A DNA stretch of 64,000 nucleotides from Aminobacter aganoensis (lineage in GTDB: Bacteria > Pseudomonadota > Alphaproteobacteria > Rhizobiales > Rhizobiaceae): contig NZ_JACHOU010000004.1 in the NCBI RefSeq assembly GCF_014206975.1, positions 248,001 through 312,000 of the forward strand, given 5' to 3'. Of this stretch, positions 34,841 to 44,098 are shown one piece after another; the stretch's first letter is position 1; every line of letters starts with the position of its first letter. Made by a program: the position numbers and the translations under genes. The notes beneath the pieces were generated by a model. That model was given only the letters and a program-made list of their open reading frames with translations, had not been told where the DNA came from and ran no database searches.

Positions 34841-35140
34841 CTAGTCGAGGACGTAGACGATCTCGCGGGTGCCCGGATCGACAAGCACCGTGCGACCACC
34901 AACCACTACATACTGGTATGTCACGTCAGGCACCTCGACGGCGTGGAGTTCGACTGTATCGGGCAGCTTGTTGCCGATGTTGATCTCCAGTCCCGGCAGG
35001 TCGACCGAGGCCATCGGTTGCGTTTTGACATACTCCCTGATCAGGGTTTGCTGCTCCGGCTGGATGACGATCGTTTGAGCGCTTGCAAGGCCCGCTGACA
35101 ACGCAAGCGCGGCAAAGGCAGTACACAGCTTCAGTTTCAT
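34841..35140 (-). CDS. DUF1236 periplasmic protein
   Basis: 99 residues with a signal peptide ending GLASAQ, then one DUF1236 unit (TLIREYVKTQP, VVVGGRTVLVDPGTREIVYVLD). The family is common and multi-copy in rhizobia; its function is unknown. An exact EcfG promoter lies 57 bases upstream, so it is first in a stress operon. Confidence 0.88.
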   Translation of the reverse strand: MKLKLCTAFAALALSAGLASAQTIVIQPEQQTLIREYVKTQPMASVDLPGLEINIGNKLPDTVELHAVEVPDVTYQYVVVGGRTVLVDPGTREIVYVLD

Positions 35141-35196
35141 GTTCTTTTCCCTTGGTGGGTGGAATTGGTTTCGAAAGGATCGAAACCTCTTTTCAC

Positions 35197-35221
35197 AACG
35201 TCGCGTTCGGGATCAGGTTCC
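35197..35221 (-). promoter_or_regulatory. EcfG promoter of the DUF1236 operon
   Basis: On the minus strand GGAAC (35221-35217), exactly 16 bases, CGTT (35200-35197): a perfect consensus match 57 bases before the DUF1236 start. Confidence 0.8.
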
Positions 35222-35389
35222 CTGGCAGCAAGATCGGGCTGGGACGGCTGCGTTGCTGCCACTCGATCATGAGTGCGTGCGTCGAGCCGCATGGAGTCTC
35301 GGCCAGCCATCTGGGCAAAAAGCAAGTGATTTCGCGTATTCCGCCATCGCTTCGGTCGACTGCAACAGCCCGCAGTTGGCCGCCGCGCG

Positions 35390-35650
35390 TCAGAATGCCG
35401 TGGGGTTAGCCTTGGCCGCACGCGACCTCAGCAGGTGGTCGTGCAACACGTTGATTTCAGCCACACCGAATTGAAGCCCCGACTGCGAGACGATGCTCAC
35501 CGAGCCGCTCTGCTTTCCGATCGGAATGCAGGCGACGTATCGGATCGCCTGGGAGAGGTGGCTGAAGAACAGGCCGGGTGTGAACCGGTCTTCATAGACA
35601 GTCGCCGGCTCGTCGAGATCGACATCATGCCCGGACAGTTTCATCGTCAT
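35390..35650 (-). CDS. Hypothetical protein, 86 residues
   Basis: I do not recognise the family. The sequence is soluble, with a SQAIRYVACIPIG strand and a helical end. AAGG precedes the ATG at 35650. It lies 63 bases downstream of DUF427 copy B on the same strand and probably shares its transcript. The gap 35222-35389 holds nothing I can name. Confidence 0.5.
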   Translation of the reverse strand: MTMKLSGHDVDLDEPATVYEDRFTPGLFFSHLSQAIRYVACIPIGKQSGSVSIVSQSGLQFGVAEINVLHDHLLRSRAAKANPTAF

Positions 35651-35713
35651 GGCCTTCCGGTGTTCGGGCCGGTCCGCCTGGGTGGGAGGACGGCCCGCGC
35701 AATTCTGTTCTGG

Positions 35714-36103
35714 TCATTCGGCAATGTCGTGTGCGCGCAACTGGTCGTCGGCCGGCGTTGCCTCGATGCGCGCTTTTCTTGGATTGAAGGCGGCATGCCG
35801 TTCAAGAATCGCGTCCGATTGCTCGGGCGCTTCGTATGACCACATGAAATTGTCGGCAGCCTCGCCCACGGCATTCACGCTCCAGTAGGTCGCGATCCCC
35901 AGATGCTCATGATCTGCAACCGTCGCCCGTGTCAGGAAGTCGAAATAGACATCCTCGAAGGGGAGGAAATAGACCGGATCCTTGCCCGGGATGCTCAAGA
36001 GCTTGGCATTCTTCGACGATCCAATGATCGCGTCGGAAAAGCTGACCGTCACTGTTCCGATGAAGGGCGTGATCGTGGTGGGGTCGCGTTGCGGTTCATA
36101 CAT
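35714..36103 (-). CDS. DUF427 protein (short paralogue)
   Basis: 129 residues of DUF427 (FIGTVTVSFSDAIIGSSKNA, VYFLPFEDVYFDFL, TYWSVNAVGEAADNFMWSYEAPE). It lacks the C-terminal helical extension of the copy at 34092-34619. Keeping two diverged paralogues 1.5 kb apart suggests distinct roles in the same stress response. Function unknown. Confidence 0.8.
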   Translation of the reverse strand: MYEPQRDPTTITPFIGTVTVSFSDAIIGSSKNAKLLSIPGKDPVYFLPFEDVYFDFLTRATVADHEHLGIATYWSVNAVGEAADNFMWSYEAPEQSDAILERHAAFNPRKARIEATPADDQLRAHDIAE

Positions 36104-36250
36104 CGTTGTTGCTCCTCCCGAAGGGCGCTGCGGACCGGGCGGGTGAGATGCTCGTCTGCCTATTCGTTGGCCAGGAAGAGAAACCGGGAAAAAGACTTCC
36201 TGTTCATCGGCGCCGCCATGCCCGGTTGACGCAGTCCGCAGCTTCTATCG

Positions 36251-36275
36251 AACGTATGGAAATGCAAAAGGTTCA
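36251..36275 (-). promoter_or_regulatory. EcfG-like site upstream of DUF427 copy B
   Basis: On the minus strand TGAAC, 16 bases, CGTT: one mismatch in the -35 box. It is about 150 bases before the DUF427-B start, so either a long leader exists or the match is chance. The rest of 36104-36446 shows no gene. Confidence 0.35.
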
Positions 36276-36446
36276 GCAGAACTTGTCGCGTTGCACCCGC
36301 TGCCCATTTTTGCGGATCGAGCGCCGTCGCAACTTGCCCGGGCCAGACTGGTCTGGCGCCGCTCATCCTCCAGCAACGTGGCATCCCAAAGCGCGGGTCG
36401 TGTTGCTGGTCGATGCGAGCGTTGCTTTCGCTTCGCCAGGAATGGG

Positions 36447-36674
36447 TCATAGCGAGGCGGCACCCTTGCGTATCCGTCTGGCGCCCAGCGCCATGCGAGC
36501 GCATCGCAAGTCGGCCTGCCAGCCATCGTCGGGGTTCATCGCGCTTTCGGATGCGGCACGTTGCAGGGCTCGAGCCTCGTCTTCGAAGTGACGCAGCCTT
36601 TGGATCTTGATCTCGTCCGACGCCATGGGATCTTCAAGAATGCTTCGCACCAGCTTCTCGCACCGGCTGTCCAT
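36447..36674 (-). CDS. Hypothetical protein, 75 residues
   Basis: Small, charged and mostly helical (MDSRCEKLVRSILEDP, QRLRHFEDEARALQRA). No family recognised. ATG at 36674 is chosen; an ATG nine codons earlier is possible. Codon use looks like a real gene, but evidence is limited to that. Confidence 0.45.
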   Translation of the reverse strand: MDSRCEKLVRSILEDPMASDEIKIQRLRHFEDEARALQRAASESAMNPDDGWQADLRCARMALGARRIRKGAASL

Positions 36675-36842
36675 CGTTGCACCTGTCCGTTCGTTTTCCA
36701 CGAGAGATAGAATGACGGGCCAGCCGCAATGGTTCCGATCCTGTTCTTTGGGGGACGCAAGGTTTCTTGCAACTCATCGGGGTGTTGGCCGTTGTCCTGC
36801 CATTGGGCTGCGGAGGCTGGGCTCCAACCTTGGAGAAGACGC

Positions 36843-37025
36843 ATGGGCGAGATCGTGGAATTTGCCGCCAACCATGTCTTCGTGAAGCACCACGGTGATG
36901 GCTGGATCGTTCGCGTTCTCGAAAACGGAGGACGAACCGACTATCGGTTCGAACGGCTGTCCTGGGCCGAGAAGTTCGCCAGAAATGAACGCTTCCGCCT
37001 GCGTGAATGTGCACGCTTGCTTTGA
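36843..37025 (+). CDS. Hypothetical protein, 60 residues
   Basis: A small protein (MGEIVEFAANHVFVKHHGDG...) rich in charged and aromatic residues, with GGAG 10 bases before the ATG. No family recognised. It is convergent with the HAD-ATPase fusion gene. Confidence 0.5.
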   Translation: MGEIVEFAANHVFVKHHGDGWIVRVLENGGRTDYRFERLSWAEKFARNERFRLRECARLL

Positions 37026-37053
37026 TGGGCATCGATCTGGCGTAGGTCGAGGT

Positions 37054-38754
37054 TCACGCCTCTACCGTGTACCGGCGCCGCACTGCTTCCGAAATCGCCG
37101 CTCTGCTGGCCTTCGGGTCCAGCGATTGGTTGCGTTCTATCGCCGAAGCCTCCTTGGCCAGCTTCTTGTCCTTGACCTTGTCTCGAAACCAATCGGAATA
37201 GTCGCCGGCACGGCGGTGATGTTCCCAGGTGGGATCGTCGACCCCATCGGCTATCTGCAGGAAAATCATCAGGTTCTGGGCTTTCAGGTTGAGCGCGCCC
37301 TCTGCTCCCTTGAAATAGAAGCTGCTGTCGCCGAGGTCGCCTTCCGCATATTTGCGCTTGTGCCGTTTTTTCTCCTGCCTGGGCGGATCGACTGAAATCG
37401 CCTGCGGCGGTTGGCCTGCCGCTCGCTTCCAGAAGTTCACTTGCTTGTTGGAAGGTGGCGACACGCCTGCGGGAGCTTGGTCATCGACGGCTTCGCAGAA
37501 GGACGCAAGCACCTGGTCGGCCTCAGGGCCGAGCGCGATGACCGTCTCGACGGTCTCAAGGAGATCTGTCGAGACCAGGTCTGGGTGTACCGTTATCAGG
37601 ATGGTCGCCGGAAGTTCCTTGGGCAGCGAAAATGAGGCGCCGACACGCGCGGCGGGCAGGAGGTGATGCGCTTCGTCGATGACCAGCCAATGCGGCCGGC
37701 CGGTGCGGGCCCGCAGCGCCGCGAGTTCGGGCAACAGCTTGGCAAAATATTGCGGCCTGTCGTCGGTCTTCAGCCCGAGCATGTTCACGGCGATGTTGTT
37801 CGACGGTTTCGCCAGCAGGTGCAGAATTTCCCGAACGCTTGGCGGGGTGTCAGCGTCGCCGACGACGGCGACATCCTGGAGTTGCTCATAGTCTCCTTCC
37901 GGGTCGAGGATGCAGAACTGGAAGCCCTTCTCGACGAAACGCTCGGTGAGCATGGTCGCAAGCGTCGATTTGCCTATCCCCGAATTACCGGCGATCAGGA
38001 TCCCGCCGCCGGATGGCGAGATGTCGACGTCTGACCCGGAGCCGGTGACGCCCAGCTTGACGAACTGGCGGCTGCTTTGCATGAGCTCGGCATCATTGGC
38101 CGTGAGCTGGCCCACCAGTTCGCTGACCCCTTCGCCACGCTGGCCGGACGTCACCCTGTCGGCTGTTTCCTTGACGGATGGCAGGGCATTCGCCACGGCG
38201 ACGCCGTAACCCGCGGCGCGCAGGAACGCATGGTCGTTTTCCGCATCGCCGATCGCTACGACATTGTGCGGCGAAAGCTCCAGTTCTTCCAACGCCGCCG
38301 CCAGCCCGGTTGCCTTGTTGATGCCGCTTGGCAGCACCATGACGGCGCCCTTGTTGAAGATGATCTCCAACTCGAGGCCCAGCCTGCGGATTTCATCCAG
38401 GACGATCGTTTCGTTGGGAACCAGCGTCGCGACGATAGAATCCCCGACATAGAGTGGGCTCACGCCGCGCGATCTCAGGCGCTCGACAAATTCTTGCGGT
38501 GGAGCGGGGGCCAAAAGCCGCTTTTTTTTCGTCCCGGGCGTGTAGAGCAGTGCCCCGTTCTCGGCGACGATCCTGTCGAAGACATCGTGCTCGGGGAACA
38601 CCCGTTCCAGGTCGGGCAGTTCGCGTCCGGTCACGAGGATCAGCTTGCGCCCGGTTTTCTTGAAATCTTCCAATGCCTTGAAGGTGGCGCCTGATACCAG
38701 GCCGTGCTCGGCAAGGGTCTCGTCATAGTCGGTTGCCAGGGCAAGTACATACAT
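37054..38754 (-). CDS. HAD-IIB phosphatase fused to a HerA-like ATPase
   Basis: 566 residues with two domains. Residues 1-230 are a Cof/SPP-like HAD phosphatase: ATDYDETLA (nucleophile Asp), LVTGR, a Lys in GINKATGL and GDAENDHAFL. Residues about 245-450 are a P-loop ATPase of the HerA/DUF87 type: GNSGIGKSTL (about 262-271) and WLVIDEAHHLLP (about 355-366). A charged, Lys-rich C-terminal region follows. I know no established function for this combination. Its neighbours (GT4, glucosidase, GT20) suggest a link to sugar-phosphate or osmolyte metabolism. ATG at 38754 puts the HAD motif at the N-terminus. Confidence 0.85.
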   Translation of the reverse strand: MYVLALATDYDETLAEHGLVSGATFKALEDFKKTGRKLILVTGRELPDLERVFPEHDVFDRIVAENGALLYTPGTKKKRLLAPAPPQEFVERLRSRGVSPLYVGDSIVATLVPNETIVLDEIRRLGLELEIIFNKGAVMVLPSGINKATGLAAALEELELSPHNVVAIGDAENDHAFLRAAGYGVAVANALPSVKETADRVTSGQRGEGVSELVGQLTANDAELMQSSRQFVKLGVTGSGSDVDISPSGGGILIAGNSGIGKSTLATMLTERFVEKGFQFCILDPEGDYEQLQDVAVVGDADTPPSVREILHLLAKPSNNIAVNMLGLKTDDRPQYFAKLLPELAALRARTGRPHWLVIDEAHHLLPAARVGASFSLPKELPATILITVHPDLVSTDLLETVETVIALGPEADQVLASFCEAVDDQAPAGVSPPSNKQVNFWKRAAGQPPQAISVDPPRQEKKRHKRKYAEGDLGDSSFYFKGAEGALNLKAQNLMIFLQIADGVDDPTWEHHRRAGDYSDWFRDKVKDKKLAKEASAIERNQSLDPKASRAAISEAVRRRYTVEA

Positions 38755-38864
38755 TATCGGTTCTCCGCTCCAGACCTCAATCTGCTCGGCGGATGATCGT
38801 TCCACCGTCGGGCGGGAACCCTGCGAACCGAGCTGTCCATTCGAGCACGGTGAGCGCAGTCAGG

Positions 38865-38889
38865 GGAACCATTGGCCGGTTGCGCGGTT
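38865..38889 (+). promoter_or_regulatory. EcfG-like promoter of the glycosyltransferase operon
   Basis: GGAAC (38865-38869), 16 bases, GGTT (38886-38889): one mismatch to CGTT, with the GTT core kept. The GT4 start follows at 38921. Confidence 0.6.
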
Positions 38890-38920
38890 CACCCCTGGGA
38901 CGACCATCAGGAACCACGGC

Positions 38921-39964
38921 ATGAAGATCGCGCACATCGCGCCGCTCTACGAAAGCGTACCCCCACGGCTCTACGGCGGAACGGAAAGGATAATTGCTTA
39001 TCTGGTCGACGGCCTGGTGGAGCGCGGGCATCAGGTGACACTATTTGCCAGCGCCGATGCTGTGACCAGGGCAGACCTCGTTCCCGTTCGCCACCAAGCA
39101 CTCAGGCTCGATGCCAATCCGCTGACTTCGCCGACAGCCGCGCATTTGTCGATGTTGCATCAGGTAAGGCAGCAAGCAGATCAGTTCGACCTGCTTCATT
39201 TCCATCTCAGCCATTTTGTCCACTTCCCGTTCTTTGAGGATTTTCCCGAGCGAACGGTGACGACACCACACGGCCGCCTCGACTATGCCGACCTTCCGGA
39301 CGCCTATCGAAGGTGGCCCCATTTCCCGATGATCTCCATCTCGGACCGACAGCGACAGCCCTTGAAAGAAGCAAACTGGATTGCCACGGTTCAGCATGGC
39401 CTGCCGCTCGACCTTCATCGTCCTGTCGAGCGGGATCCCCTCGGCTATCTTGCCTTTCTCGGTCGTCTGTCGCGCGACAAGCGGCCGGACCGGGCCATTG
39501 AAATTGCCCGTCGCAGCGGACTGAAACTGAAGATCGCGGCAAAGATCGGGGACGACGATCGGACATACTTCCATGAAACGATCGCGCCGATGATCGACGG
39601 CCGGCAGATCGAGTACATCGGAGAGATCGGAGAGAGCGACAAGGCCGAATTCCTGGGCAATGCCGCAGCCTTGCTGTTTCCAATCGACTGGCCCGAGCCG
39701 TTCGGCCTGGTCGTCATCGAAGCCATGGCATTCGGCACGCCGGTGATTGCCTGGGACAATGGCGCGATGCCTGAAATCATTGACCAGGGGGTTACGGGCT
39801 ACATCGTGCGGTCGATCGACGAGGCGGTCGCTGCCGTTGTGCGTTTGCCTGAACTCGACCGAAGAACCGTTCGGCAGACCTTCGAAGCCAGGTTCTCGGC
39901 CGACCGCATGGTGCGCGAGTACGAGGCGGCCTATGTCCAGCTGATGGACGGGTTGGCGCGCTGA
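38921..39964 (+). CDS. Glycosyltransferase family 4 protein
   Basis: A 347-residue GT-B glycosyltransferase. The N-terminal GGTERIIAYLVDGLVERGHQVTLFAS and C-terminal PEPFGLVVIEAMAFGTPVIA (the E-x7-E motif of retaining GT4 enzymes) are clear. Acceptor unknown; this branch is often found with amylo-1,6-glucosidases and GT20 enzymes, suggesting alpha-glucan or compatible-solute synthesis. The glucosidase gene follows after 47 bases. Confidence 0.9.
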   Translation: MKIAHIAPLYESVPPRLYGGTERIIAYLVDGLVERGHQVTLFASADAVTRADLVPVRHQALRLDANPLTSPTAAHLSMLHQVRQQADQFDLLHFHLSHFVHFPFFEDFPERTVTTPHGRLDYADLPDAYRRWPHFPMISISDRQRQPLKEANWIATVQHGLPLDLHRPVERDPLGYLAFLGRLSRDKRPDRAIEIARRSGLKLKIAAKIGDDDRTYFHETIAPMIDGRQIEYIGEIGESDKAEFLGNAAALLFPIDWPEPFGLVVIEAMAFGTPVIAWDNGAMPEIIDQGVTGYIVRSIDEAVAAVVRLPELDRRTVRQTFEARFSADRMVREYEAAYVQLMDGLAR

Positions 39965-40011
39965 GATATGGACGCCTCGCAGCGCGTCCGAGACAAGGAG
40001 GGAGCAGGCAT

Positions 40012-42180
40012 TTGGCCAAGCTCGACGAACGTCATCTCGATCCAGCCGTTGCCCTGGCAATGCTCGGCGACGCAGCTCCACGCAATCCACATCGCCAGTT
40101 TGCGTTGAAACACAGCGATTGCTTCATCGTGACTGATGACTACGGCGACATACGAGGCCGCGGGGATGGGCTTTTCCGGGACGATACCCGCGTACTCTCG
40201 CTGTTTCGGCTGTTGATCGGCGACACGGAGCCATCGCTGCTGGGCGCCTCTCTCAGCCAGGACAACATCATCTTCACTGCAAATCTGACCAATTTGCCGC
40301 TGACGCCCGATGGCGGCGCGCCAACGCCACAAGGTGTGATCCACATCGAAAGGTCGCGGCTTTTGTGGGACGACAGGATGTACGAGCGCATCCGCCTGTC
40401 CAACTACAGCGCGCACGATGTCGAGCTACCCCTTTCCGTGCGTTTCGAGGCGGATTTTCGGGACATGTTCGAGGTCCGCGGTTCGACGCGCAGCAAGCGC
40501 GGCCGGGCCTTCGACATCGAGATCGAGGCCGACCATGTCAAAATGCGCTACGAGGGACTGGACCGGCTCGAACGGCAATCGACGATTTCTTTTTCCATTC
40601 ACCCGTCTGCGCTGGCCGCCGACCGCGCCGACTTTCGGTTGGACCTGCAGCGTCGCGACAGCCTTTCGCTCTTCATTGAAGTCGGGGGCGATCACGGGGG
40701 GACGCCGAGCCGCGAGCGGCATAGGGCAGCCGCTGCCAAGGCGCGCTGGCAAATGCGGGCCAAGCGGCGTCATGGCGCCAATGTCCATAGTTCCGGCCGT
40801 GTGTTCAACGATTGGCTGTCGCGCGCCCGCGCGGATATCGCGCTGCTCACCACCGACCTTCCGACGGGACCCTATCCTTATGCCGGCATTCCCTGGTTCT
40901 CTACCGCGTTCGGGCGCGACGGGGTGATCTCGGCCTTGCAGATGCTGTGGCTCAATCCCGGTCTTGCCCGCGGCGTGCTGTCGTTTCTCGCCCAGCACCA
41001 GGCGACCGAGACGTCGATGTTCAGCGATTCACAGCCCGGCAAGATCATGCATGAGACGCGCAAGGGTGAAATGGCGGTGCTGCGTGAACTGCCATTCGGC
41101 AGGTATTACGGTGGTGTCGATACCACGCCGCTCTACATCTATCTTGCCACCGCATATGCCAAGCGCACCGGCGATCTTTCGTTCATCGACCTGCTGTGGC
41201 CCTCGCTCAATGAGGCCGCGGCCTGGATGGAAAACGCAAGCCGGCAAGACCCATGCGGGTTCGTGAGTTATGCGCGTGCGGCCGAGACGGGCCTTGCCAA
41301 TCAGGGATGGAAAGACAGCTTCGACGCGGTTTTTCACGCTGATGGCCGCATTCCGAAGGGCCCGATCGCCTTGGTCGAGGTCCAGGGCTATGCCTATGCG
41401 GCTTATGCGGGATTGGCCGACCTTGCGGCCCTGAAGGGCGAAGACGCGAAGGCTGCCCACTGGCAGGCTTGCGCTGAAAGCATGCGCATTTCGGTCGAAC
41501 GCCATTTCTGGATGGAGGATCGAAACTTCTACGCCCTGGCGATCGACGGCGAGGGACAGCCGTGCCAGGTGCGCGCATCGAATGCGGGCCATCTCCTTTA
41601 CGTCGGCCTGCCTTCGCCCGCGCGGGCGCAGTTGATCACCGACCAGTTGCTGAGTGCTGCCTTTCACACCGGCTGGGGTGTCAGGACGCTGCCGGATGAC
41701 GAGTTGCCCTTCAATCCGATGTCCTACCACAACGGGTCGATCTGGCCGCACGACACGGCCATCTGCGCGGCAGGCCTGGCGCGCTACGGCGCCCGGGACA
41801 GCGTCGTTCGCCTCATGAGCGGGACGTTCGAGGCTGCCGTTCATTTCAACATGCGCCTGCCGGAACTGTTCTGCGGCTTCACCCGGTCGCCCAGCGAGGC
41901 GCCTGTGGCGTATCCCGTCGCTTGCCTGCCGCAGGCCTGGTCATCGGGATCGGTGTTCATGCTCATCCAGGCCAGCCTGGGTCTTGAGATCGACGGCTTC
42001 GCTTCCGAAATCCACGTCACGCGTCCGCGCCTCCCCATCGGCATCGACCAGGTCTCCATCCGCCGCCTGAGCGTTGGCAATGTCGCGGTGGACCTCCATT
42101 TCCAGCGGGTCGGGGATCGCATCGTGGCCTATCTCGATCCGCGCCACGAGGGACTGGCGCCGCTGATCGTGCGTTCCTGA
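40012..42180 (+). CDS. Amylo-alpha-1,6-glucosidase family protein
   Basis: A 722-residue protein with an N-terminal beta-sandwich (FIVTDDYGDIRGRGDGLFRDDTRVLS) and a C-terminal (alpha/alpha)6 barrel containing PWFSTAFGRDGVISALQM and NPMSYHNGSIWPHD, both typical of bacterial glycogen-debranching-like glucosidases. It would release alpha-1,6-linked glucose or trim an oligosaccharide. TTG at 40012 with AAGGAGGGAG upstream is used. Probably co-transcribed with the GT4 gene. Confidence 0.9.
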   Translation: MAKLDERHLDPAVALAMLGDAAPRNPHRQFALKHSDCFIVTDDYGDIRGRGDGLFRDDTRVLSLFRLLIGDTEPSLLGASLSQDNIIFTANLTNLPLTPDGGAPTPQGVIHIERSRLLWDDRMYERIRLSNYSAHDVELPLSVRFEADFRDMFEVRGSTRSKRGRAFDIEIEADHVKMRYEGLDRLERQSTISFSIHPSALAADRADFRLDLQRRDSLSLFIEVGGDHGGTPSRERHRAAAAKARWQMRAKRRHGANVHSSGRVFNDWLSRARADIALLTTDLPTGPYPYAGIPWFSTAFGRDGVISALQMLWLNPGLARGVLSFLAQHQATETSMFSDSQPGKIMHETRKGEMAVLRELPFGRYYGGVDTTPLYIYLATAYAKRTGDLSFIDLLWPSLNEAAAWMENASRQDPCGFVSYARAAETGLANQGWKDSFDAVFHADGRIPKGPIALVEVQGYAYAAYAGLADLAALKGEDAKAAHWQACAESMRISVERHFWMEDRNFYALAIDGEGQPCQVRASNAGHLLYVGLPSPARAQLITDQLLSAAFHTGWGVRTLPDDELPFNPMSYHNGSIWPHDTAICAAGLARYGARDSVVRLMSGTFEAAVHFNMRLPELFCGFTRSPSEAPVAYPVACLPQAWSSGSVFMLIQASLGLEIDGFASEIHVTRPRLPIGIDQVSIRRLSVGNVAVDLHFQRVGDRIVAYLDPRHEGLAPLIVRS

Positions 42181-42194
42181 TTGCATCGATTTTC

Positions 42195-42219
42195 GGAACC
42201 CATTCACCGCAAGGGAGTT
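42195..42219 (+). promoter_or_regulatory. EcfG-like promoter of the GT20 gene
   Basis: GGAAC (42195-42199), 16 bases, AGTT (42216-42219): one mismatch in the -10 box. Transcription would begin near 42226, giving a leader of about 50 bases before the ATG at 42274. Confidence 0.5.
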
Positions 42220-42273
42220 CGAACATGCAGGGTCGCGAAAGACTTGCGACCGGGAAAGCAGGCAATCCCCCTC

Positions 42274-44085
42274 ATGGCAATTGAGAATTTTTCTTCCGAA
42301 CTCGACATTGGCCTCTGGGCCGTGGTGGCCCTAAGTCTGTTGTTGTCGATCGCGGCTGCCTGCCTCGCGGCAGCCGCCATGCGCCGAGGGCGTCTTGCCG
42401 GCAGTCCGCCTGTTGCCGAACAGCCCGGCTATTCCACGGAGATGCCCAAGCAGATCCTTCCCGAGTTCGAGCAGAACAACCGGGTGGCCGACAGTCCGCT
42501 GGCCAGTTGGACGCCCGAAGCGATGCGCCTTGTCATCGACAAGGAGCTTCCCGACGCCCAGATCATCCTTGTTTCCAATCGCGAGCCCTACATCCACAAT
42601 CTCACCGACGGCAAGATTGACCTCGTCGTGCCGGCCAGCGGGTTGGTATCGGCCCTGGAGCCGGTCATGCGCGCCTGCGCGGGAACGTGGATTGCGCACG
42701 GCGGCGGTACGGCCGATCGCATGGTGGTCGATAGCGACGACCGGATTCGAGTGCCGCCCGACAAGCCTGCCTACACGCTGAGCCGGGTATGGCTGAGCGA
42801 GGAGGAGCAGCAGGGCTACTATCTCGGGTTCGCCAATGACGGCCTTTGGCCGCTCTGCCACATCGTCTTTACACGCCCGGTGTTCCGGGAGTCGGACTGG
42901 GAGCAGTACAAGGCGGTCAATCAGAAGTTTGCCGACCGCGTGTGCGAAGAAGCGCGCCGGCCCGACCCGATCGTGCTGATCCAGGATTATCATTTCGCGC
43001 TGCTTCCTCGGATGGTGAGGCAGCGGCTGCCCGACGCCACGATCATTACCTTCTGGCATATTCCATGGCCGAACTCGGAAGTGTTCAGCATCTGCCCATG
43101 GAAGGAGGAAATCCTGGACGGGTTGCTCGGCAGCTCGATCGTCGGCTTTCACATCCAGTTCCATTGCAACAACTTCATCGAAAGCATCGACCGCTTTCTG
43201 GAAAGCCGGATCGAACGCGAGCACTCCGCAATATCGTTCGGCGGACAGACCACGTTGGTTCATCCGTATCCGATCTCTATCGATTGGCCGCCGTCGGTGC
43301 TGGAAAGCCAGCCGCCAGTTGCCGAATGCCGCGACAAGATCTTCGACTTCCTCGGCTTGCCCGAGCAGATGCGGCTGTTGGTCGGGGTCGAGCGCATGGA
43401 CTACACCAAGGGCATCATCGACCGGTTCCTGGCATTGGAACAGATGTTTGAGCGGCATCCGGAATGGATAGGCAAGCTGGTGTTCCTGCAGATCGCCGCT
43501 CCCAGCAGGGGCGTGCTTCCCGCATATGGGCAACTGCATCGCGAGTGCCTGGATTTCGTCGAGGATTTCAACCGCCGCTTCGGCAATGAGAGCTATTCCC
43601 CCATCATCCTGATGGATCAGCATCACAACCAGGGCGACATCTATACCGTCTATCGCGCTGCCGATGTCTGCGTGGTGAGCAGCCTTCACGACGGCATGAA
43701 CCTCGTTGCCAAGGAGTTCGTGGCAGCCCGCGACGATGAACAGGGCGCGCTGATCCTGAGCACCTTTGCCGGCGCTTCCCGGGAGTTGCTCGATGCGCTG
43801 ATCGTCAATCCTTACGACCCCACGGCCATGGGCGAGGCGATCTATCGCGCCGTCTCCATGCCGGTGCAGGAGCAGACAGCCCGCATGATACGCATGCGTG
43901 AGGTCGTCAGCTCCAACAATGTCTATCGATGGGCGGGCACCATGCTCCAGGATGCCGCGCGCATTCGAAAGCGCAGCAGGGTGGCGGACACGGTCGCAGA
44001 GGCCAAGCCGGAAAGACGGCTCGCGCGTACGATGGCCCAGATGTTCAGCCGTCGCAGGCAGCCCACCATGCACCGAACAGGATGA
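42274..44085 (+). CDS. otsA: GT20 family glycosyltransferase, OtsA-like, with N-terminal membrane anchor
   Basis: 603 residues, against about 470 for E. coli OtsA. A membrane helix ([23 protein letters not shown], about residues 14-36) and a linker precede the GT20 domain, which begins near residue 85. GT20 motifs are present: [39 protein letters not shown] and [20 protein letters not shown] replaces the usual HDYHL. The likely product is trehalose-6-phosphate, but glucosylglycerol-phosphate synthases share the fold, so the acceptor is not certain. No otsB is visible. The start is the ATG preceding the anchor. Confidence 0.85.
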   Translation: MAIENFSSELDIGLWAVVALSLLLSIAAACLAAAAMRRGRLAGSPPVAEQPGYSTEMPKQILPEFEQNNRVADSPLASWTPEAMRLVIDKELPDAQIILVSNREPYIHNLTDGKIDLVVPASGLVSALEPVMRACAGTWIAHGGGTADRMVVDSDDRIRVPPDKPAYTLSRVWLSEEEQQGYYLGFANDGLWPLCHIVFTRPVFRESDWEQYKAVNQKFADRVCEEARRPDPIVLIQDYHFALLPRMVRQRLPDATIITFWHIPWPNSEVFSICPWKEEILDGLLGSSIVGFHIQFHCNNFIESIDRFLESRIEREHSAISFGGQTTLVHPYPISIDWPPSVLESQPPVAECRDKIFDFLGLPEQMRLLVGVERMDYTKGIIDRFLALEQMFERHPEWIGKLVFLQIAAPSRGVLPAYGQLHRECLDFVEDFNRRFGNESYSPIILMDQHHNQGDIYTVYRAADVCVVSSLHDGMNLVAKEFVAARDDEQGALILSTFAGASRELLDALIVNPYDPTAMGEAIYRAVSMPVQEQTARMIRMREVVSSNNVYRWAGTMLQDAARIRKRSRVADTVAEAKPERRLARTMAQMFSRRRQPTMHRTG

Positions 44086-44098
44086 GGCGGGCAGGGGC

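Noticed and set aside
36106-36591. 161-residue plus-strand open frame
   Set aside because: Composition is noise-like, it overlaps the minus-strand 75-residue frame, and no ribosome site was found.
38775-38810. EcfG-like site in front of the HAD-ATPase gene
   Set aside because: A GTTCC is present, but the matching AACG is off by two bases at both permitted spacings.
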